Shown here: positions 34,394-42,973 of the stretch, piece after piece
Position numbering within the stretch: position 1 is the first letter of the stretch
How the letters are laid out: every line of letters starts with the position of its first letter
DNA from: Oribacterium asaccharolyticum ACB7
GTDB taxonomy: Bacteria > Bacillota > Clostridia > Lachnospirales > Lachnospiraceae
Length of the DNA: 64,000 nucleotides
Reading direction: 5' to 3'
NCBI RefSeq assembly: GCF_000238075.1
Contig: NZ_JH414504.1
Span: 910,504-974,503, forward strand
The notes under the pieces: model-generated
The model's input: the letters and a program-made list of their open reading frames with translations, nothing else
Database searches by the model: none
What the model was told of the DNA's origin: nothing
Program-made: the position numbers and the translations under genes

Positions 34394-35224
34394 ATGAATG
34401 GTGAAAATGCAAAGGACAGTCCTATCGGCATTTTTGATTCAGGTGTAGGGGGAATCAGTGTCTTAAAGGCGCTGGAAAAGGAACTGCCCCATGAAAATTT
34501 CTTTTTCTACGGAGATCAAAAAAATGCTCCCTATGGGGAAAAAACGGAAGAAGAAGTACGAGCACTTTCTCTTAGCGCCTACCGCTTTCTGAAAGAACAC
34601 GGAGTGAAAGCGACGGTTATCGCTTGCAATACCGCAACATCCGCTGCCGCTCCCTTCCTTCGTGAGAAATATCCGGAAGATATTATTGTGGGTATGGAGC
34701 CGGCCGTGAAACCCGCAACACTCTTTGCTCAGGAAATTGCAGAGCGGGAGGGAGAACGCTTCCCCCATTCGGAAGAGAAGAAGATTCTTATTTTAGCAAC
34801 CGAAAGTACACTGAAGGGAGATCGTCTGCATCACCTGATAGACCGCTTAAAAGACAAAGGAGAATATATCCTGCTTCCCGCACCGGGTATTGTCCGACTG
34901 CTTGAGGAGGGAAAAGGCTTTGGAGAAGAAATGCAATCCTACTTAAAGGACTTATTGAAGCCCTATTCTAAAGGTTCCGTCTCTTCTATTGTTCTGGGCT
35001 GTACTCATTTCCCTTTTGTGAAAAAAGAAATCGAAAAGGCACTTGGCTATTCCATCCCCTTCTTTGACGGTGCGGAAGGCACGGCAAGAGAAACCGCTCA
35101 TCGATTAGCGGAAAAAAATCTTCTCCGAAAAACCGGAGAATCCAAGCTTACACTTTACAGCAGTTCCGGGGACAATCGGCTTTTAGAAAGTTTCTATCGT
35201 CTCCCTCTTTCTGCACCACTTTAA
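34394..35224 (+). CDS. murI: Glutamate racemase
   Basis: A 276-residue cofactor-independent racemase that supplies D-glutamate for peptidoglycan. Catalytic features are IGIFDSGVGG, the first Cys in IACNTATSA (about residue 75) and the second Cys in VLGCTHFPF (about residue 200). A GTG eight codons upstream (34370) is an alternative start; neither has an ideal ribosome binding site. The gene is divergent from hprK-murB, which keeps two wall-precursor genes together. Its stop codon is part of a strong bidirectional terminator. Confidence 0.94.
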   Translation: MNGENAKDSPIGIFDSGVGGISVLKALEKELPHENFFFYGDQKNAPYGEKTEEEVRALSLSAYRFLKEHGVKATVIACNTATSAAAPFLREKYPEDIIVGMEPAVKPATLFAQEIAEREGERFPHSEEKKILILATESTLKGDRLHHLIDRLKDKGEYILLPAPGIVRLLEEGKGFGEEMQSYLKDLLKPYSKGSVSSIVLGCTHFPFVKKEIEKALGYSIPFFDGAEGTARETAHRLAEKNLLRKTGESKLTLYSSSGDNRLLESFYRLPLSAPL

Positions 35225-35270
35225 GAATAAAAATCCCCGAGCCGTTCGGCCCGGGGATTTTTATTCTTAA
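35221..35270. terminator. Bidirectional terminator after murI
   Basis: A long perfect stem runs from TTAAGAATAAAAATCCCCG to its complement, with a GCC-GTTC-GGC tip and an A/T-rich base giving T runs on both strands. It ends murI on the plus strand and can end the C69 peptidase transcript on the minus strand. Confidence 0.92.
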
Positions 35271-35306
35271 GAAGTATCGTAATCTTAGTGCATAGGATAT
35301 CTCGTT
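35269..35306. repeat. Diverged AACGAG-type palindromic repeat
   Basis: A 38-base sequence from AAGAAGTATCG to GATATCTCGTT, similar at both ends to the 36-nt family. It sits 43 bases after the C69 peptidase stop codon and touches the murI terminator. Confidence 0.5.
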
Positions 35307-35348
35307 ACTCATGTCTGCCATGCAAGAAGCTGTGACAGCCCATTCTTT

Positions 35349-37322
35349 TTATTGTGATTTTTTTCTGCGCATTTGCACTGCTGCAATGATGAACGCAGCT
35401 GCACCGATCAACAAAACGGAGTTGGGGACTTTCTTGGAACTTTCCGCCTGATTTTCCGTCTTTTCCTGTGTAGCGGCAGTGCTTTCCTCTGCTGTCGTTT
35501 CTGCGCTTCCCTCAGCGCTTCCCGCTTTATAGCTGATCTTCACCGCCTTGGTGCTAAAGACATAATGCTCGTCTTTTACTTCACTTGCGATTTCCTGCTC
35601 TCCGTCGAAAAATGCCGTTTTTCCGGAAAAAGCAGATGTAGGAATGGAATACGTTAACTCCTGCTTCACTTCCGTTACAGGATTACCGTAGAAATCCACG
35701 AGCTGTAATTCTCCGCTTCCTTCCTCTTCAGCAGGCTTAATCTGCAGCTTCATGCCGACTTCCGCACTGTCCTTCGGAACCGTTACTTCCGCACCGGTAA
35801 ATGCAGCTGTTGCACGCTTTCCGGAAAAGTGAATGGTGTAATCATTTTCTTTGATATAATTTTGGAACTTCTCTTTGATTTCCGAGTGGATTTCCTTCAG
35901 CGTTTCAAATGCCTTTGTTGCATCCTTCTGATTCAGTGCCGTAGCCTCTTCCGCACTCATCATCGTTGTTACCGCATCTTTCAGTTCTTCGCTCTCCAAC
36001 GCATTGATCTTTTCTGTTGCAATAGGCTGAAGCAGTTCACGATTGTACTCAATCATGAAGAGCGTATCCATGGCCAGCCAGTAAACCGAATCTTCATTAA
36101 ATTCGTTGCTTTCATTTTGCGCCTCAGGAATTCCTGCCGTTTGATTCGGATAATACGCCACAAAAGGAGACGTAAGAGGGGAACCTAAAGCAAGCCACAT
36201 CGTTCCGGGATATTCCGCCGTTGCCGTCTTTGGAATATGGTAAATATGCGCTTCCATGGTGTTTCTGTTTCCGATTGGGTAGAGGTCTCCGCGACTCAAG
36301 TCATCGGCTACTTTATCCAAGTTCTCCAAACGATTCCGTGTAAAGGCAAAAACGTCAGAGAGCGTAATTTTCTTTGTCGTATCCTGTAAGAACGGATAAA
36401 CCTTCCCGTCAAAGCTGGCGTCAGGCTTAAACTGCTTAATACCGGAGCAGACACGGGATTCCGTACTGTCTCTGAGCTCTCCCGCATAGGAGCCGTATAA
36501 GTCGATGCTTCGGCTTGCCTCATCGCCCTTTAAGGTTTTTGCATCGGATGCCACTTTGAAAATATCTTTTGAGTAAATGTACATTCCGTCGGAAGAAACA
36601 TTGTAGTTTTCTTTTTCTTCCCCTACAGTCAGATTACACTCGTTTAACCAGAAAGAGTTCGGGAAAACGGAAAACTTGTCGCTCGGGTATTTCATCGCAA
36701 CAAATTGATGTCCGGTATAAATTTCCATATACCATAGCTCTTTACTGTCTGCAACCACAAGGCCGTTTCCTTCCGCTGCTCCCTTTGTTGCCACTTCATC
36801 CGCAATAAATTCTACCGCCTGCCTTGCATTCTCGCAATTTCCGAGAACCGCCGTGGCAATAATGGCTTCCGTAATACCGACCGGCTTTGTTGTATCCGTT
36901 CCGTCCACATAAGGATCCACGGACAGGACCTCATCATTTGCACTGGCCGATACCGTCATATCCGCAATCAATCCCTTTTCATTAAAGCCCGCCTCATCGA
37001 AATATCCATACTCCGGAGTGGTATCACTCACAGAGGTATAGCGATAGGATGCATGGGTAAAGGTGTAGGAGTACCCGTTGTCCGGATTCACCGAAACGTC
37101 CTTAATGCTCTCTCCCGCCTTGTACTCCGCCTCTTCATGGACTTTGTAAACCTTGTTATGGTTTACCTCCAGATCTTCGGTACGTCCGAAAATCGTACTG
37201 CCGTCTTCCGTTAAATCTTTTCCGATGATTACACCGGTACAGGCAAAGGCGGTCATAACCTGGGAAGTCACCACCATAAGCGCCATCGCGCTGCCCAGCA
37301 GCACAGAAACCGTTTTTTTCAT
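35349..37322 (-). CDS. Secreted C69-family dipeptidase with C-terminal membrane anchor
   Basis: A 657-residue protein. A signal peptide (residues 1-27, ending TAFA) is followed directly by Cys28 in CTGVIIGKDL, the N-terminal nucleophile expected for the Ntn-hydrolase C69 family, and by STIFGRTED. The catalytic domain runs to about residue 480. A beta-rich domain follows, then a Glu/Thr/Ser-rich linker and a final membrane helix with an RRKK tail. It probably cleaves dipeptides at the cell surface for nutrition. The start at 37322 has GGGAG upstream. The nucleophile would be exposed by signal peptidase cleavage. Confidence 0.9.
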   Translation of the reverse strand: MKKTVSVLLGSAMALMVVTSQVMTAFACTGVIIGKDLTEDGSTIFGRTEDLEVNHNKVYKVHEEAEYKAGESIKDVSVNPDNGYSYTFTHASYRYTSVSDTTPEYGYFDEAGFNEKGLIADMTVSASANDEVLSVDPYVDGTDTTKPVGITEAIIATAVLGNCENARQAVEFIADEVATKGAAEGNGLVVADSKELWYMEIYTGHQFVAMKYPSDKFSVFPNSFWLNECNLTVGEEKENYNVSSDGMYIYSKDIFKVASDAKTLKGDEASRSIDLYGSYAGELRDSTESRVCSGIKQFKPDASFDGKVYPFLQDTTKKITLSDVFAFTRNRLENLDKVADDLSRGDLYPIGNRNTMEAHIYHIPKTATAEYPGTMWLALGSPLTSPFVAYYPNQTAGIPEAQNESNEFNEDSVYWLAMDTLFMIEYNRELLQPIATEKINALESEELKDAVTTMMSAEEATALNQKDATKAFETLKEIHSEIKEKFQNYIKENDYTIHFSGKRATAAFTGAEVTVPKDSAEVGMKLQIKPAEEEGSGELQLVDFYGNPVTEVKQELTYSIPTSAFSGKTAFFDGEQEIASEVKDEHYVFSTKAVKISYKAGSAEGSAETTAEESTAATQEKTENQAESSKKVPNSVLLIGAAAFIIAAVQMRRKKSQ

Positions 37323-37581
37323 TTTTTCTCCCTTCATGAATGTAAGAAACATCAAGATGAATCCGTTTGTGAGAGATTTTTCCAATCATACCAAAGATAA
37401 TCCGCTACACGTCCCGGCCATCTTCCTTATATCTGATTTTATTATAAAAACTCCGCTTTTTCACTATGGAAATAAAATGGAAGCTTTTTTGTATATTTTT
37501 GTACAAAGAAAAATACATCTTAGCTTTTTCACTCAAACTAAGCGGCTAAAATGCTCGCGTAAATTATTTACAAAATTTTGC
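37323..37581. other. Intergenic region between the C69 gene and tRNA-Lys
   Basis: I found no gene in this AT-rich stretch of about 260 bases. It should hold the promoter of the leftward C69 peptidase gene, but I could not fix a convincing -35/-10 pair. The tRNA promoter follows immediately at 37582. Confidence 0.4.
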
Positions 37582-37610
37582 TTGACAAGAAAAATGAATC
37601 TTTGTATATT
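37582..37610 (+). promoter_or_regulatory. Promoter of tRNA-Lys
   Basis: TTGACA (37582-37587), a 17-base spacer and TATATT (37605-37610). This near-consensus promoter begins transcription about 14 bases before the tRNA. Confidence 0.85.
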
Positions 37611-37630
37611 ATACGGGTGCTACGGCATAC

Positions 37631-37703
37631 GCGCCCTTAGCTCAGTTGGTAGAGCAGTAGACTCTTAATCTATTTGTCCAGGGTTCGAGTCCCTGAGGGC
37701 GCA
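37631..37703 (+). tRNA. tRNA-Lys (anticodon CUU)
   Basis: 73 bases. The acceptor stem GCGCCCT pairs with AGGGCGC, followed by discriminator A. The D-arm is GCTC-AGTTGGTA-GAGC. The anticodon stem GTAGA/TCTAT has loop CTCTTAA, so the anticodon is CTT, and the T-arm is CAGGG-TTCGAGT-CCCTG. CCA is not encoded. Confidence 0.97.
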
Positions 37704-37714
37704 TTTGATTCGAA

Positions 37715-37746
37715 AAAGGATGTCATGAAGATGACATCCTTTTTTC
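37715..37746 (+). terminator. Terminator after tRNA-Lys
   Basis: A 12-bp stem AAAGGATGTCAT / ATGACATCCTTT with loop GAAG, followed by TTTTC. It lies 11 bases after the tRNA. Confidence 0.9.
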
Positions 37747-37862
37747 ATGCTTCTTATTTTTTTCTGAATACTTTTTACTCTTCTTCCGCTTTCCGTAAAG
37801 CTTTGTTATACTAGCATAGATTCGGGAAGTGTACTTTTTCTTCACATAAAAAAGGAGCAACT

Positions 37863-38576
37863 ATGCAAAATATCTTGGTTTGCGATGATGATAAACAAAT
37901 CGTGGAAGCCATCTCCATCTATCTTGCGGGGGAAGGCTATAATGTTTTGAAAGCATACGACGGCTTTGATGCCTTAAAAATCATGGAAAAGGAGTCCCTG
38001 GATCTTTTGATTCTGGACGTTATGATGCCGGGACTGGACGGCATTCGTACCACTTTGAAAATTCGCGAAAAAAGTTCTATTCCTATTATTATTCTCAGTG
38101 CCAAGAGTGAAGATGCCGATAAGATTCTCGGCTTAAACATCGGGGCGGACGACTATATCACAAAACCTTTTAATCCTCTGGAGCTGGTAGCCAGAGTAAA
38201 GTCCCAGCTTCGGCGTTATACACAGCTCGGAAATATGAATGAATCCGCCAAAGGAGATGCCGTTTTCAGTTGTGGCGGTCTGGTGATCAACGATGATACC
38301 AAGGAAGTTACCGTGGACGGAGAGCCGGTGAAACTCACCCCTATCGAGTATAATATCCTTCTGCTTTTGGTAAAGAATGCCGGAAAGGTATTTTCCATTG
38401 ACGAAATCTATACCTCTATCTGGAATGAGGAGGCTATCGGTGCCGATAATACGGTAGCCGTACACATTCGCCATATTCGGGAAAAGATTGAGATTGACTC
38501 CCGTAAGCCCAAGTATTTAAAGGTTGTTTGGGGCGTAGGTTACAAGATTGAAAAGCAGGGAAAGCCGGAGGACTAG
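37863..38576 (+). CDS. OmpR/PhoB-family response regulator
   Basis: A 237-residue protein. The receiver domain (1-118) has the acidic pocket DDD (residues 8-10), phospho-acceptor Asp in LLILDVMMPG (about 52) and Lys in YITKPF (about 102). The C-terminal winged helix (about 135-232) ends with the recognition-helix pattern NTVAVHIRHIREKIE and WGVGYKIE. The start follows AAAGGAG. The histidine kinase gene starts two bases after its stop, and a D,D-carboxypeptidase follows, suggesting control of envelope or peptidoglycan genes. Confidence 0.95.
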   Translation: MQNILVCDDDKQIVEAISIYLAGEGYNVLKAYDGFDALKIMEKESLDLLILDVMMPGLDGIRTTLKIREKSSIPIIILSAKSEDADKILGLNIGADDYITKPFNPLELVARVKSQLRRYTQLGNMNESAKGDAVFSCGGLVINDDTKEVTVDGEPVKLTPIEYNILLLLVKNAGKVFSIDEIYTSIWNEEAIGADNTVAVHIRHIREKIEIDSRKPKYLKVVWGVGYKIEKQGKPED

Positions 38577-38577
38577 T

Positions 38578-40725
38578 ATGAAGAAATTTTTCATCCCCTT
38601 CATCCATCTCTTTTCCGTGGTTTTGCTTCTTGGCAGCTTGATTCTTTTGCATTTTGCGCCGGAAGGAAATGATGCCGTCTCCTTTTTAAAAGAGAAAAGT
38701 TATCTTTCTTCCTCCGCTTTTGACAGTGCCATCTCCGAAAGCGTCAATGATATCTTTGATTATATCGATCTTCGAGACCTATTTGAGACAAAGGGAACGC
38801 TGGACTTAAACCATACCATTGCGCAAAGTGAAACCAATGGTGCCACTCGTTCCTACAGTTTGGATTATCTGATTAAATATGCCCGTTCGATGGGCTATTA
38901 TTTGAATGAGAAAAATGAAATCATGGAAGACGGTCCGGCTACCGTGACAAAGGAGCAGGACGAAAAGGAGCATCAGATTCGTGTAACGTATCGTGCTTAT
39001 CTCCCTGATTACCAACCTGCAAGCCCTGCAGACGGTTTTATGAGTTTGGGACGACTGGCGAAGGAAGCGCTCGGCTATCTTGCCAAATACTATGCCATTC
39101 GTTCCCGTTACTTCGATAGGGGAAGCAACTTTCAGTTTTATGTGAATTATACGAACGGAAACAATTCCACTTATTACAACAACGTGGAGAGTGTCAGTGC
39201 GGAGCAGATTTGGCACTTGGGCAAATATATCGGTACAGATTCGAATTCTCTGGAAGTGAAGAGCAATTTAAATACGGTACCCTCCAATTTGGTGCCCCTT
39301 TTGGAAGCCAGAGATCCCTATAAGGACGGTGCCTATGTTTTTGCTGCCGGAGTCGATACCAATTTCCCCTATGATGACCTGTATAAGGCAGCCTATCTTA
39401 GCTACAGTAACCGACGTCAGCTCACCTTCCTGGGACTTTTTCTGTTTATATTTTCCGCAGTCCTAACACTGACCAGCTTTGTTATCCTTCTCTTTGATAC
39501 GGGACGCAATGAGGGGCGGGAGCTCACCCTCTATACCTTTGATAAAAGCCCTATGGAGATAACCCTGTTTCTGGGACTGCTTTGGTTTTATCTTGCAAAG
39601 CCTCTTACCGTGTACTTTTTCGAAAGCCTTGTCCTTGCGGTGGGAAATTTTCCGGAGCCCTCCTTCTTCTCCGCGCTCTGCTTATTTATTTTGCGCTATT
39701 TCCTTCTGCTGCCCCTATTTCTTTCCCTGGTAAGAAAATATAAGAAGTCCACCTTGTACAGCAGTTCTTATTTAAAGCGTATCTGGAAACTCATCGGAAC
39801 CTATGTGGAAGCCAGTAAATTTGCCCGATCCAAAACTTTCTCATACATTCTTTTCGTGTTCCCGAATCTTTTGGCTTTCGGGCTTATCCTGTACAACGGA
39901 TATTGTTTTGTCCATAGAAGGAGTCTTTTGCACCTCCTCTTTTCCATCATCCTGCTCTTCGTCACCATTTCCATCGACTACTATACCTACTATATCAGTC
40001 GTGGTCTGCAGGCTGCTGTAAACGAACAGGTAAAGGCGGAGCGATTAAAGACGGATTTGATTACCAATGTATCCCATGATTTAAAAACACCTCTCACCAG
40101 CATCATAAGCTATGTGGATCTTTTAAAGCGTGAAAATATTCAGGACGAGAGAGTACAAAGCTATATCGAGGTTCTGGAGCACAAGGCCAGTCGTTTAAAG
40201 AACCTTACCGAGGATCTCGTCGAGGCCAGTAAAGCAAGTTCGGGTAATATAACTTTGGAACTCCATCCGATTGACTATAATGAAATCATCTTACAAACCC
40301 TGGGGGAGTTTCAGGAAAAACTGGAAAAGCGTTCTTTACAGATCATAACAGAGGTTCCGGAAGGTTCCATTCTGATTCTTGCCGATGGCAGACAGCTGTT
40401 CCGTGTTCTGGAAAACCTCTTTAATAACTGTGCAAAATATGCCCTGCTCGGCAGTAGAGTCTATATTACTTTAACAAAAAGGGAGAAGGATGCCGTCTTT
40501 ACGATGAAAAATATCTCCGAAGCTCCCTTAAATATCTCGCCCGAGGAACTGACGGAACGTTTTGTAAGAGGGGATGTATCCAGAAGTACGGAGGGTTCCG
40601 GTTTGGGACTTTCCATAGCCAAAAGCTTAACCAAGCTGATGTCCGGAAAAATGAGAATCGAGATTGACGGTGATCTCTACAAGGTTTCTTTGATTTTTCC
40701 TCTGGTAGAAAAGGAGGAGAAATGA
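38578..40725 (+). CDS. Sensor histidine kinase
   Basis: A 715-residue protein. There is one membrane helix at about 8-28, an extracytoplasmic region to about 285, then about five more membrane helices between 285 and 470. The cytoplasmic part has the H-box NVSHDLKTPLTSIISYVDLL (His about 502), N-box LENLFNNCAKYA and G-box GSGLGLSIAKSL. The start ATG has GGAGG from the end of the regulator gene. It is translationally coupled to both neighbours; its stop overlaps the start of dacA by four bases. The large extracytoplasmic domain plus several membrane spans suggests sensing of an envelope signal, but the ligand is unknown. Confidence 0.95.
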   Translation: MKKFFIPFIHLFSVVLLLGSLILLHFAPEGNDAVSFLKEKSYLSSSAFDSAISESVNDIFDYIDLRDLFETKGTLDLNHTIAQSETNGATRSYSLDYLIKYARSMGYYLNEKNEIMEDGPATVTKEQDEKEHQIRVTYRAYLPDYQPASPADGFMSLGRLAKEALGYLAKYYAIRSRYFDRGSNFQFYVNYTNGNNSTYYNNVESVSAEQIWHLGKYIGTDSNSLEVKSNLNTVPSNLVPLLEARDPYKDGAYVFAAGVDTNFPYDDLYKAAYLSYSNRRQLTFLGLFLFIFSAVLTLTSFVILLFDTGRNEGRELTLYTFDKSPMEITLFLGLLWFYLAKPLTVYFFESLVLAVGNFPEPSFFSALCLFILRYFLLLPLFLSLVRKYKKSTLYSSSYLKRIWKLIGTYVEASKFARSKTFSYILFVFPNLLAFGLILYNGYCFVHRRSLLHLLFSIILLFVTISIDYYTYYISRGLQAAVNEQVKAERLKTDLITNVSHDLKTPLTSIISYVDLLKRENIQDERVQSYIEVLEHKASRLKNLTEDLVEASKASSGNITLELHPIDYNEIILQTLGEFQEKLEKRSLQIITEVPEGSILILADGRQLFRVLENLFNNCAKYALLGSRVYITLTKREKDAVFTMKNISEAPLNISPEELTERFVRGDVSRSTEGSGLGLSIAKSLTKLMSGKMRIEIDGDLYKVSLIFPLVEKEEK

Positions 40726-42293
40726 TAAGACAAAAAAATAGCCTTTCTTCTCGTTTGTTCTGCCTGCTCCTCATTCTTCTTTTAGGCTTTTTTTCTGCCC
40801 CCTCTTTTCCATCCTATGCCGACGGCTGGCCAAGTTGTACGGAAAATATCGAAGCAGAAGGTGCTGTCTTGATGGATGCAAAATCCGGAACCGTTTTATA
40901 TGCAAAAAATGAGCATGCACACTACTATCCGGCTTCCATCACAAAGGTTCTGACAGCCATCGTGGTTTTAGAACACGTAGAAAATCTGGAAACCAAGATC
41001 ACCTTTTCTACCGCAGCCACCAAAGACAATCTGGAACCGAACTCTACTGTTATCGGCGCGGTAGCCGGAGATAAACTGAGTGTCAGAGACTGTCTCTACA
41101 GTCTTCTCTTACATTCCGCAAATGACTGTGCAAATGCATTGGCAGAATATGTAGCCGGATCCAACAGTGCTTTTGCGGAGCTGATGAATGAAAAAGCGCA
41201 GGCAATAGGATGCACGGATTCTCATTTTACCAATCCTTCGGGATTGAATAATGCAGAGCATTACACCAGTGCCATGGACATGGCAAAAATCATGCAGTAT
41301 GCCATTCAAAACAAGAGCTTTTTACAAATTGATGCTACGCAGGTTTATACCCATGCTCCTATCAGTAAATATCCGAATCCCGAGGACAAGGAAAATACGG
41401 TTTACGCCCATCATAAGATGATGCGTAAAAGCTATAGAGAATACTATGAGGGAGTCTTTGCCGGAAAAACCGGATATACTCTTCTTGCCGGAAACACCCT
41501 TCTGACCGCTTGTAAAAAGGGAGATACCACACTGATTTGTGCCATTTTAAATGGACACAATTCCCAGTATCGCGACACAAAAAAACTTTTTGATTTCGGT
41601 TTTTCTTCCTTTACTTCCTATCCTGCAGAAAAGAATGACAGCCGTTTTCGCAATCTGGAAAGCAACTGGTCTGTGGACGGAATTCCGCTCTTAAAGAGCC
41701 TGCATTTTACTACGGGAAGTGACGACCAGGTTTGCCTTCCAAAAGGAATCCCTTTCCAGGATGTAGCCTCCGACCTCCATTATGACTTAAGTGAAGAAGA
41801 AAAAGCGGAGGGAAAAATAGCGAAAATTGAGTATCGTTATGAAGACCGTATTGTTGGTACGGCCTATATTTATCTGGAGGATGAGAAAACGAGCAATGAA
41901 AATTCCGATCTGTCTAAAACTTCTCTAAAAAAAGAAGAAGCTATCCCCAAAAAGATTTCCGTGGAGCTGCAAAAAGAGGAAGAAAACACAGAAGAAAGCG
42001 TAGACAGTAATCCGGAAAAACAAAACAATGCACCGCTTATTTTCGACAAAAAGGCCGGAAAAATCATCCTGCAAAAACCGATTCTGAAATTATTAAAGAT
42101 TCTTCTAAGCCTTTCCCTTCTAACCGTATTAGGTCTTCTCGCCGTCTATCTGTTTCAAAGGAGGGAGGAATTTTACCGTGCAAGAAGAAGAAAGCGTATG
42201 CTGAAACATACAAAAGATTTAAGTCGTGAGCAAAAAGCAAAGCGCGACCTCCTACTGGAGAAGAAAAGAAGACAGAAAAAGGAAAGAACTTAA
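40722..42293 (+). CDS. D-alanyl-D-alanine carboxypeptidase (DacA-type PBP)
   Basis: A 523-residue protein with a signal peptide (about 1-33). Serine penicillin-binding motifs are S72-x-x-K75 (SITK), S132-A-N134 and K249-T-G251, all with normal spacing for the S11 family. It trims the terminal D-Ala from peptidoglycan stems. An acidic linker leads to a membrane helix at about 450-470, then a very basic cytoplasmic tail of about 45 residues (RRRKRMLK...KRRQKKERT). Most DacA proteins instead end in an amphipathic anchor, so the charged tail is unusual. ATGA overlap couples it to the histidine kinase. Confidence 0.93.
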   Translation: MIRQKNSLSSRLFCLLLILLLGFFSAPSFPSYADGWPSCTENIEAEGAVLMDAKSGTVLYAKNEHAHYYPASITKVLTAIVVLEHVENLETKITFSTAATKDNLEPNSTVIGAVAGDKLSVRDCLYSLLLHSANDCANALAEYVAGSNSAFAELMNEKAQAIGCTDSHFTNPSGLNNAEHYTSAMDMAKIMQYAIQNKSFLQIDATQVYTHAPISKYPNPEDKENTVYAHHKMMRKSYREYYEGVFAGKTGYTLLAGNTLLTACKKGDTTLICAILNGHNSQYRDTKKLFDFGFSSFTSYPAEKNDSRFRNLESNWSVDGIPLLKSLHFTTGSDDQVCLPKGIPFQDVASDLHYDLSEEEKAEGKIAKIEYRYEDRIVGTAYIYLEDEKTSNENSDLSKTSLKKEEAIPKKISVELQKEEENTEESVDSNPEKQNNAPLIFDKKAGKIILQKPILKLLKILLSLSLLTVLGLLAVYLFQRREEFYRARRRKRMLKHTKDLSREQKAKRDLLLEKKRRQKKERT

Positions 42294-42435
42294 TTCAATC
42301 ATTTTTATTTCTTTTTTTCATGCCGAGTTTATAAAAGCTTTATATAAATGTCCTTGCTTATTTTTCTCGAAAAGAGTAATATTTTCCCTCGAAATACCGA
42401 ATTATTAAATAAGGGTTAATAGAGTAGAACATAAG

Positions 42436-42486
42436 GGCGTTCGGTTTCAGATGGAAAGATAAAACAGAGTAACCGATTAAAACGCC
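42436..42486 (+). promoter_or_regulatory. Structured leader upstream of the HPr-like gene
   Basis: GGCGTT-CGGTT (42436-42446) pairs with AACCG (42471-42475) and AACGCC (42481-42486), leaving a bulge of five bases on the right arm. The hairpin ends 26 bases before the start codon, just ahead of GGAGG, and could influence translation or RNA stability. Confidence 0.45.
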
Positions 42487-42511
42487 GATAAATCATTGTT
42501 ATGGAGGAATT

Positions 42512-42745
42512 ATGGAAACAGTAAAAATCCTGATACCCAATTCCGAAGCCGTAAGCGACTTTGTAAACAAAACCAGCAGTCTGCCTTTTGATGTGGATTT
42601 GGGGAGCGGAAATCGTTTAGTTGATGCAAAATCTCTTCTGGGCGTTCTTTATCTAGGCGTTGGAAGAATCACCGAACTCTTTGCGCCAAAGGAGAAGATG
42701 ACGCAGGTGGAAGAAAAACTTCGAGAGTATTTGGTCATGGCTTAA
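42512..42745 (+). CDS. Small HPr-fold protein without phosphotransfer His
   Basis: A 77-residue protein. The segment LVDAKSLLGVLYLGVG matches the Ser46 region of HPr (VNxKSIMGxMSLG), and the length and end (EEKLREYLVMA) fit the fold. The N-terminal region, where HPr has GLHARPA, reads SEAVSDFVNKTSS with no His. It therefore cannot accept phosphate from Enzyme I but could be modified by HprK at Ser or act as a decoy. The ribosome binding site GGAGG is strong. It is a single-gene unit between dacA and the inverted-repeat element. Confidence 0.75.
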   Translation: METVKILIPNSEAVSDFVNKTSSLPFDVDLGSGNRLVDAKSLLGVLYLGVGRITELFAPKEKMTQVEEKLREYLVMA

Positions 42746-42790
42746 AAGATTCCCTTTTAGTGGTCTTCTTATTGTAAAAAAGGGGCTGTA

Positions 42791-42973
42791 AAAAATCAAA
42801 ATAATAAAGTAATTTTTGCAATATAGGTCTGAATGCAGGGTAGTCTGAGCCCGTCGGTACTTGCGAAAAACAAGAGAAACGCAGTTTTTCGCTTAGTATC
42901 CGTTACGTGGCGAAGCTAGCGAGAGCGTGCCCAAGTTCAGACCTATATTGCTTAGAAAATTATTTTGATTTTT
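42791..42973. mobile_element. MITE-like element with about 40-bp inverted ends
   Basis: The left end (42791-42833) and right end (42936-42973) are inverted copies: AAAAATCAAAATAAT and GCAATATAGGTCTGAA match exactly, with a divergent stretch between. The interior holds a second hairpin (GCGAAAAAC...GTTTTTCGC, 42863-42892) and GC-rich sequence, with no gene. The right end includes the last codons and stop of the GH13 gene. It looks like a small non-autonomous element or a structured RNA. Confidence 0.65.
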
